Origin: UBA5026 sp949065595
Lineage (GTDB): Bacteria; Bacillota_I; Bacilli_A; RF39; UBA660
Direction: 5' to 3'
Assembly: GCA_949065595.1 (NCBI GenBank)
Contig: CARSXK010000009.1
Coordinates: 1-41,374 of the forward strand
DNA length: 41,374 bases
How positions within the stretch are numbered: position 1 is the first letter of the stretch; every line of letters starts with the position of its first letter. Below, one piece after another: positions 38,839 through 41,374 of the stretch. The notes below the pieces were generated by a model, which worked only from the letters and a program-made list of their open reading frames with translations, searched no databases and was not told where the DNA came from. A program made the position numbers and the translations under genes.

Positions 38839-38847
38839 TGATAGAAT
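38839..38847 (+). promoter_or_regulatory. Extended -10 promoter
   Basis: TGATAGAAT at 38839-38847, 25 bases before ATG 38873. Confidence 0.45.
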
Positions 38848-38872
38848 ATTAAGTACTTTAGGGGATGAAAAT

Positions 38873-39841
38873 ATGAACACATATTGTTACCAACGAAATA
38901 TTTTATTAACAAGAAAGAAATTATTGAAAGAAATGGATTTTTCAGTTTTTGGCGAGGCCAATTTTTCCAATCAACATGCCATAAAATTATTAGAAGCTTT
39001 AGGTATCCATTTAAACAATTTGGATCCTATAGACAGTCGAATTACATTTCGAATCATCAATCCCCAAAAAGAACTGGGGATATCATACATTAGTAGTGGA
39101 TATTATGACGAAAATAACCGACTCTTTTCTGAATTTACAGGTTCATTGGCAAATGGAACATTGCTTTCAATAGAAGGGGAAATCTATGAGTCTCTGCAAA
39201 TGGATTTGGAAACCACTTTTCAGTTTTTAAAGCAACATCACTATGCACAACATATATATCCAGAAACAAGGTCTTGTATTCATTTTAAGGGTGTAGAATA
39301 TAACCGTTTTGAATTGGCATCCTATGAACAAATGGTTTATCATATGAAGGATAGAATACCTACCAATAAAGAACAACAAATTCTTGCTGCCATGCATGAA
39401 AAGACAAAAGAAACAAAGGAAATTTATATTACGAAGGATGAACAGAAATTTCAGTTTTATTATAATGGACCTCATATTTTCAATAATAGGTGTTCCAGCA
39501 GCAATTTATCAAAAGAAGAAGTAGGAATCATTCAAAATAGAATTGAACAATTGTTATTTTTAAATGGAAATGGCAATATGAAACTTGATTTTGCCCATCC
39601 GAAGAAAGATCGAAATGACAACGAACAATTTTTAGAATATATTTACGCTTATTTGGGGCAATATCGAAGTGGATTAGAAAGAAATGGTAAAAATCAAGAC
39701 ACCTATACTGATGTATTACAAGCAATCAAAGATTGTGTTTGGGGTCTTTATCCAAAGGGGCTTTACTGTGAAGTTATTGTTACTTCACAGACACCAATTA
39801 CAACAATAGAAGAAAAAAATAATCAATTCGTTAAGTTATGA
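38873..39841 (+). CDS. Unknown soluble protein at the place of sufU/sufB
   Basis: 322 residues. GGGGATG precedes ATG 38873; the frame upstream to TTG 38834 overlaps the promoter. No signal peptide or membrane segment. Basic N terminus (CYQRNILLTRKKLLKEMDF), then a probable beta-rich middle (ITFRIINPQKELGISYISSGYY, FTGSLANGTLLSIEGEIYESL) and a helical C-terminal half (DRIPTNKEQQILAAMHEKTK, QFLEYIYAYLGQYRSGLERNG). No SufB, SufU or other Fe-S assembly motif is present, in particular no CxxC cluster. Its position directly after sufS is suggestive but a terminator and a separate promoter divide it from the suf genes. Family not recognised. Confidence 0.7.
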   Translation: MNTYCYQRNILLTRKKLLKEMDFSVFGEANFSNQHAIKLLEALGIHLNNLDPIDSRITFRIINPQKELGISYISSGYYDENNRLFSEFTGSLANGTLLSIEGEIYESLQMDLETTFQFLKQHHYAQHIYPETRSCIHFKGVEYNRFELASYEQMVYHMKDRIPTNKEQQILAAMHEKTKETKEIYITKDEQKFQFYYNGPHIFNNRCSSSNLSKEEVGIIQNRIEQLLFLNGNGNMKLDFAHPKKDRNDNEQFLEYIYAYLGQYRSGLERNGKNQDTYTDVLQAIKDCVWGLYPKGLYCEVIVTSQTPITTIEEKNNQFVKL

Positions 39842-39877
39842 TGCAGAAAGAAACCCCAGATAAAATATAGATATTAT

Positions 39878-39906
39878 TTGATATATAAGGAATTCCATGG
39901 TATACT
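39878..39906 (+). promoter_or_regulatory. Promoter
   Basis: TTGATA (39878-39883), 17-base spacer, TATACT (39901-39906) preceded by TGG. The leader of about 59 bases holds a 6-bp hairpin TCTATT-CAT-AATAGA near 39928-39942. Confidence 0.7.
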
Positions 39907-39971
39907 AGTGGTATTGTATTAGTGTCGTCTATTCATAATAGAATGGTTTGGCTATAAAAGGAGGCAGTTGG

Positions 39972-40643
39972 ATGAAAAATTTTGCAATGAGGCGTAAGGA
40001 TTCTAAAACATTTATTTTAAATTATAAAGTAGAAGATAATCAAATCCGAATTCATCTAGCATCCAAAGAAAAATATATCATTCCTTATACTTTGGAGAAT
40101 GAAAAGAATATTCTTGGAAGAATGAAACAACAAGTTCTCAATGCAGAAGCGTTTGAAAATAAGCAAAAGAAACAATTTTCTGATGCGATTGTAAATTTGA
40201 TATTGGCTCTTTTTATTGTTGGAATTTCTGTTTATTTATTAATTGTGAATCCCAAAAACATTATGATTGCTTGGCCAATTGTCGCGATATCATTGGGTGG
40301 TTTATTGAGTTTTTTTGCGATGGTAGCAATGAAAAAAAGTAAAAAAAAGATCAAAGATATTTATAAAAATAGAATGTTTATTGCGCATGAAAAGAAACTA
40401 AATGAAAGTATCAAAAACAATCAAAATATTTTATATCATACGAGTAGTCGGACAAAAGAAGTGATTTCGTCTATGTTATTGAAAAAACAACCAGCATTTA
40501 CCTTCAATACAGTAGATAAAATGAGATATCAAGAGTTGAAGCAAATTCTTGAAAATATAGAGCGAGCAGAACAGTTTGGATTTGAATACAAAAGTGAGGA
40601 GAAAAGCCTTCCTAAAACAAGTACAACAAAAAAGAAGAAATAG
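39972..40643 (+). CDS. Two-helix membrane protein, unknown
   Basis: 223 residues. AAAAGGAGG precedes ATG 39972 by 9 bases; the earlier in-frame ATG 39948 overlaps the leader. Basic N-terminal cytoplasmic domain of about 75 residues, then two membrane helices close together, about 80-100 (IVNLILALFIVGISVYLLIV) and 107-127 (IAWPIVAISLGGLLSFFAMVA), connected by a short loop, then a basic cytoplasmic tail of about 95 residues ending KTSTTKKKK. Both ends are therefore inside. Reminiscent of small membrane-anchored scaffolds; no family recognised. Stand-alone promoter; no terminator seen before the next promoter. Confidence 0.7.
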   Translation: MKNFAMRRKDSKTFILNYKVEDNQIRIHLASKEKYIIPYTLENEKNILGRMKQQVLNAEAFENKQKKQFSDAIVNLILALFIVGISVYLLIVNPKNIMIAWPIVAISLGGLLSFFAMVAMKKSKKKIKDIYKNRMFIAHEKKLNESIKNNQNILYHTSSRTKEVISSMLLKKQPAFTFNTVDKMRYQELKQILENIERAEQFGFEYKSEEKSLPKTSTTKKKK

Positions 40644-40663
40644 GAAAAATCAAACTGTGTATA

Positions 40664-40692
40664 TTGTCTTTTGTTCTTTATTTTGATATACT
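40664..40692 (+). promoter_or_regulatory. Promoter
   Basis: TTGTCT (40664-40669), 17-base spacer, TATACT (40687-40692) preceded by TGA. Confidence 0.7.
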
Positions 40693-40719
40693 TAAACAGT
40701 ATGATAGTAGAGGTGTGAT

Positions 40720-41025
40720 ATGGATTTAATTATTTTATTGGTACTCATAGCAGGTGTTATTATTATCTTCCGTGACAGTAAGTGTTTTGTTTATTTTCTA
40801 GGAATTATAGAAATTTTCTTTCATGTTATGACTTATATTGCCAATCATATAGGAATTCCTGAAATTAGTCAATTTATACTAAAATATGTGCCATCATCTA
40901 TACTGGATATTATTGGAAGATATGCAAACGGATTATTTTATGATATTTTAGCGTGGTTGTTTGTATTTAGTTTTTTGGTACTTGATTATTATTTAATTCA
41001 ATATTTTTTCAAACGGAAAAAATAG
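40720..41025 (+). CDS. Small hydrophobic membrane protein, unknown
   Basis: 101 residues. AGAGGTG precedes ATG 40720. Three hydrophobic segments: residues 2-16 (DLIILLVLIAGVIII), about 24-42 (FLGIIEIFFHVMTYI) and about 74-95 (DILAWLFVFSFLVLDYYLI), with a basic KRKK end that should stay inside. A short helical loop (PEISQFILKYVPSSIL) lies between the second and third. No recognised family, no conserved catalytic residues. Own promoter, so it is a single-gene unit; gene content around it (membrane protein, prepilin) fits a lineage-specific envelope region. Confidence 0.65.
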   Translation: MDLIILLVLIAGVIIIFRDSKCFVYFLGIIEIFFHVMTYIANHIGIPEISQFILKYVPSSILDIIGRYANGLFYDILAWLFVFSFLVLDYYLIQYFFKRKK

Positions 41026-41047
41026 TATCTAATTTTAATACAGAGAA

Positions 41048-41168
41048 TTGCAAAAGAAAAACAAATTTGTTACAATGGAGTAGAAAAAGAATCATAGTAT
41101 AGTTTACAAGTAGAAAAATGAATATTTGCTAAATGTAAACGGGGGGGGGGGTAAGCCCTCTTTTTAGT
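41048..41168 (+). ncRNA. Candidate small RNA: promoter, hairpin, 11-G tract, terminator
   Basis: Promoter TTGCAA (41048-41053), 17-base spacer, TACAAT (41071-41076) preceded by TGT. Predicted start near 41083. The transcript contains GTTTACA (41102-41108) pairing with TGTAAAC (41134-41140), then a run of 11 G (41141-41151), TAAG, CCCTC and TTTTT (41161-41165), so the G run can pair with CCC to form a terminator. Length about 80-85 bases and no frame of note. It may instead be a long leader of the following prepilin gene, though that gene has a separate promoter. The rest of the gap before it holds nothing else. Confidence 0.45.
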
Positions 41169-41170
41169 GG

Positions 41171-41199
41171 TTGAATGAAGAGAAAAAAACGGGTATAAT
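41171..41199 (+). promoter_or_regulatory. Promoter of the second prepilin gene
   Basis: TTGAAT (41171-41176), 17-base spacer, TATAAT (41194-41199). Immediately follows the terminator of the preceding unit. Confidence 0.75.
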
Positions 41200-41223
41200 A
41201 ATAAAAGAATAGGAGATGTAGGA

Positions 41224-41374
41224 ATGAAACAGAAAGGATTTACACTAATCGAATTACTCGCAGTCATTGTAATATTAGCCATTATAGCGTTAATCGCAAC
41301 ACCCATGATAATGGATGTGATAGAAAAAAGTAGAAGAGGAGCAGCCATTGAATCGGTAAATGGAATATTAGATG
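41224..41374 (+). CDS. Type IV prepilin-like protein (3' end outside window)
   Basis: 50 codons visible from ATG 41224, with AGGAGATG upstream. MKQKG, FTLIELLAVIVI is a classic prepilin signal: cut after Gly5, mature Phe1, Glu at +5, and a long hydrophobic helix (AVIVILAIIALIATPMI) ending at about residue 32, then EKSRRGAAIESVNG. It could be a ComGC-like pseudopilin or one of the large pilin-tagged surface proteins found in gut Firmicutes; the truncated gene at the left window edge may be the tail of such a protein. Length and globular domain are unknown. Confidence 0.9.
   Translation, partial: MKQKGFTLIELLAVIVILAIIALIATPMIMDVIEKSRRGAAIESVNGILD

Noticed and set aside
38873..39841. Divergent SufB
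   Set aside because: No SufB core motifs or conserved C-terminal pattern (compare the clear core in the short SufD); composition and length differ.
41070..41348. Minus-strand frame reading the G tract as a proline run
   Set aside because: It is antisense to a clear prepilin start and the ncRNA/promoter region, has no ribosome binding site, and its composition mirrors the other strand.
1..41374. UGA-as-tryptophan code of mollicutes
   Set aside because: eno, fmt, rsmE, trmD and sufD end in TGA at conserved protein ends, and conserved Trp positions are TGG.
1..41374. tRNA or rRNA genes, insertion sequences, att sites, replication origin
   Set aside because: Intergenic stretches are short; none shows a cloverleaf with CCA end, transposase frame, terminal inverted repeats with target duplication, or DnaA-box clusters.

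Overview
The window reads as one continuous stretch of chromosome from a very AT-rich Firmicutes-type bacterium, most likely an uncultured member of the Bacilli/Erysipelotrichia/RF39-like gut lineages. Evidence: low-GC Bacillus-type gene content and order (rpsL-rpsG-fusA-tuf, ruvA-ruvB-queA, rimM-trmD-rplS, rpsO then pnp, sufC-sufD-sufS), strong AGGAGG ribosome binding sites, and many extended -10 promoters (TGnTATAAT). The genetic code is the standard bacterial one: several conserved genes (fusA excepted) such as eno, fmt, trmD, sufD and rsmE end in TGA, and Trp is TGG, so this is not a UGA-Trp mollicute. I cannot name a species. A run of exactly 100 N (11976-12075) marks a scaffold gap, so this is a draft or metagenomic assembly.

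Layout. 1-389: tail of a surface-type protein. 527-3419: a membrane-anchored polysaccharide deacetylase and an unknown helical protein. 3542-7872: translation block rpsL, rpsG, fusA, tuf behind a sigma-A-type promoter and a UUCG-capped leader hairpin. 7977-12624: accessory segment with a DUF925-type nucleotidyltransferase, a FemX-type aminoacyltransferase on the minus strand, and a giant tandem-repeat gene that the assembly could not close. 12707-22268: eno, a small winged-helix-like gene, priA, a CmpB-like membrane protein, fmt, a one-pass membrane protein, secG, a VanZ-RDD protein, ruvA, ruvB. 22278-31784: RNA-modification-rich stretch (queA, miaA, rsmE, mtaB, a TrmH-type methyltransferase, rimM, trmD) with a membrane-anchored acidic protein, a prepilin, two unknown genes, rplS and lepB. 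31901-34509: rpsO and pnp. 34560-39841: unknown gene, HIT protein, sufC-sufD-sufS, unknown gene. 39972-41374: two small membrane proteins, a candidate small RNA carrying an 11-G tract, and the start of a second prepilin.

Genes work together mostly as housekeeping sets: ribosome and elongation factors; tRNA and rRNA modification; recombination and replication restart (RuvAB, PriA); export and envelope (SecG, LepB, FemX, deacetylase, VanZ); Fe-S assembly (SufCDS, without SufU and SufB at this locus) that would serve the Fe-S enzyme MtaB. No gene-free stretch exceeds about 300 bases; the longest are 23304-23508, 32171-32379, 35843-36082 and 41026-41223, each described below. I saw no tRNA, rRNA, CRISPR array, transposase or prophage module.

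The items most worth a second look are the tandem-repeat gene with its alternating two-type repeat and hidden gap, the Pro-to-Ile change at the streptomycin site of S12, the degenerate duplicate deacetylase domain, the promoter-hairpin-polyG-terminator unit ahead of the last prepilin, and the hairpin cluster ahead of sufC.
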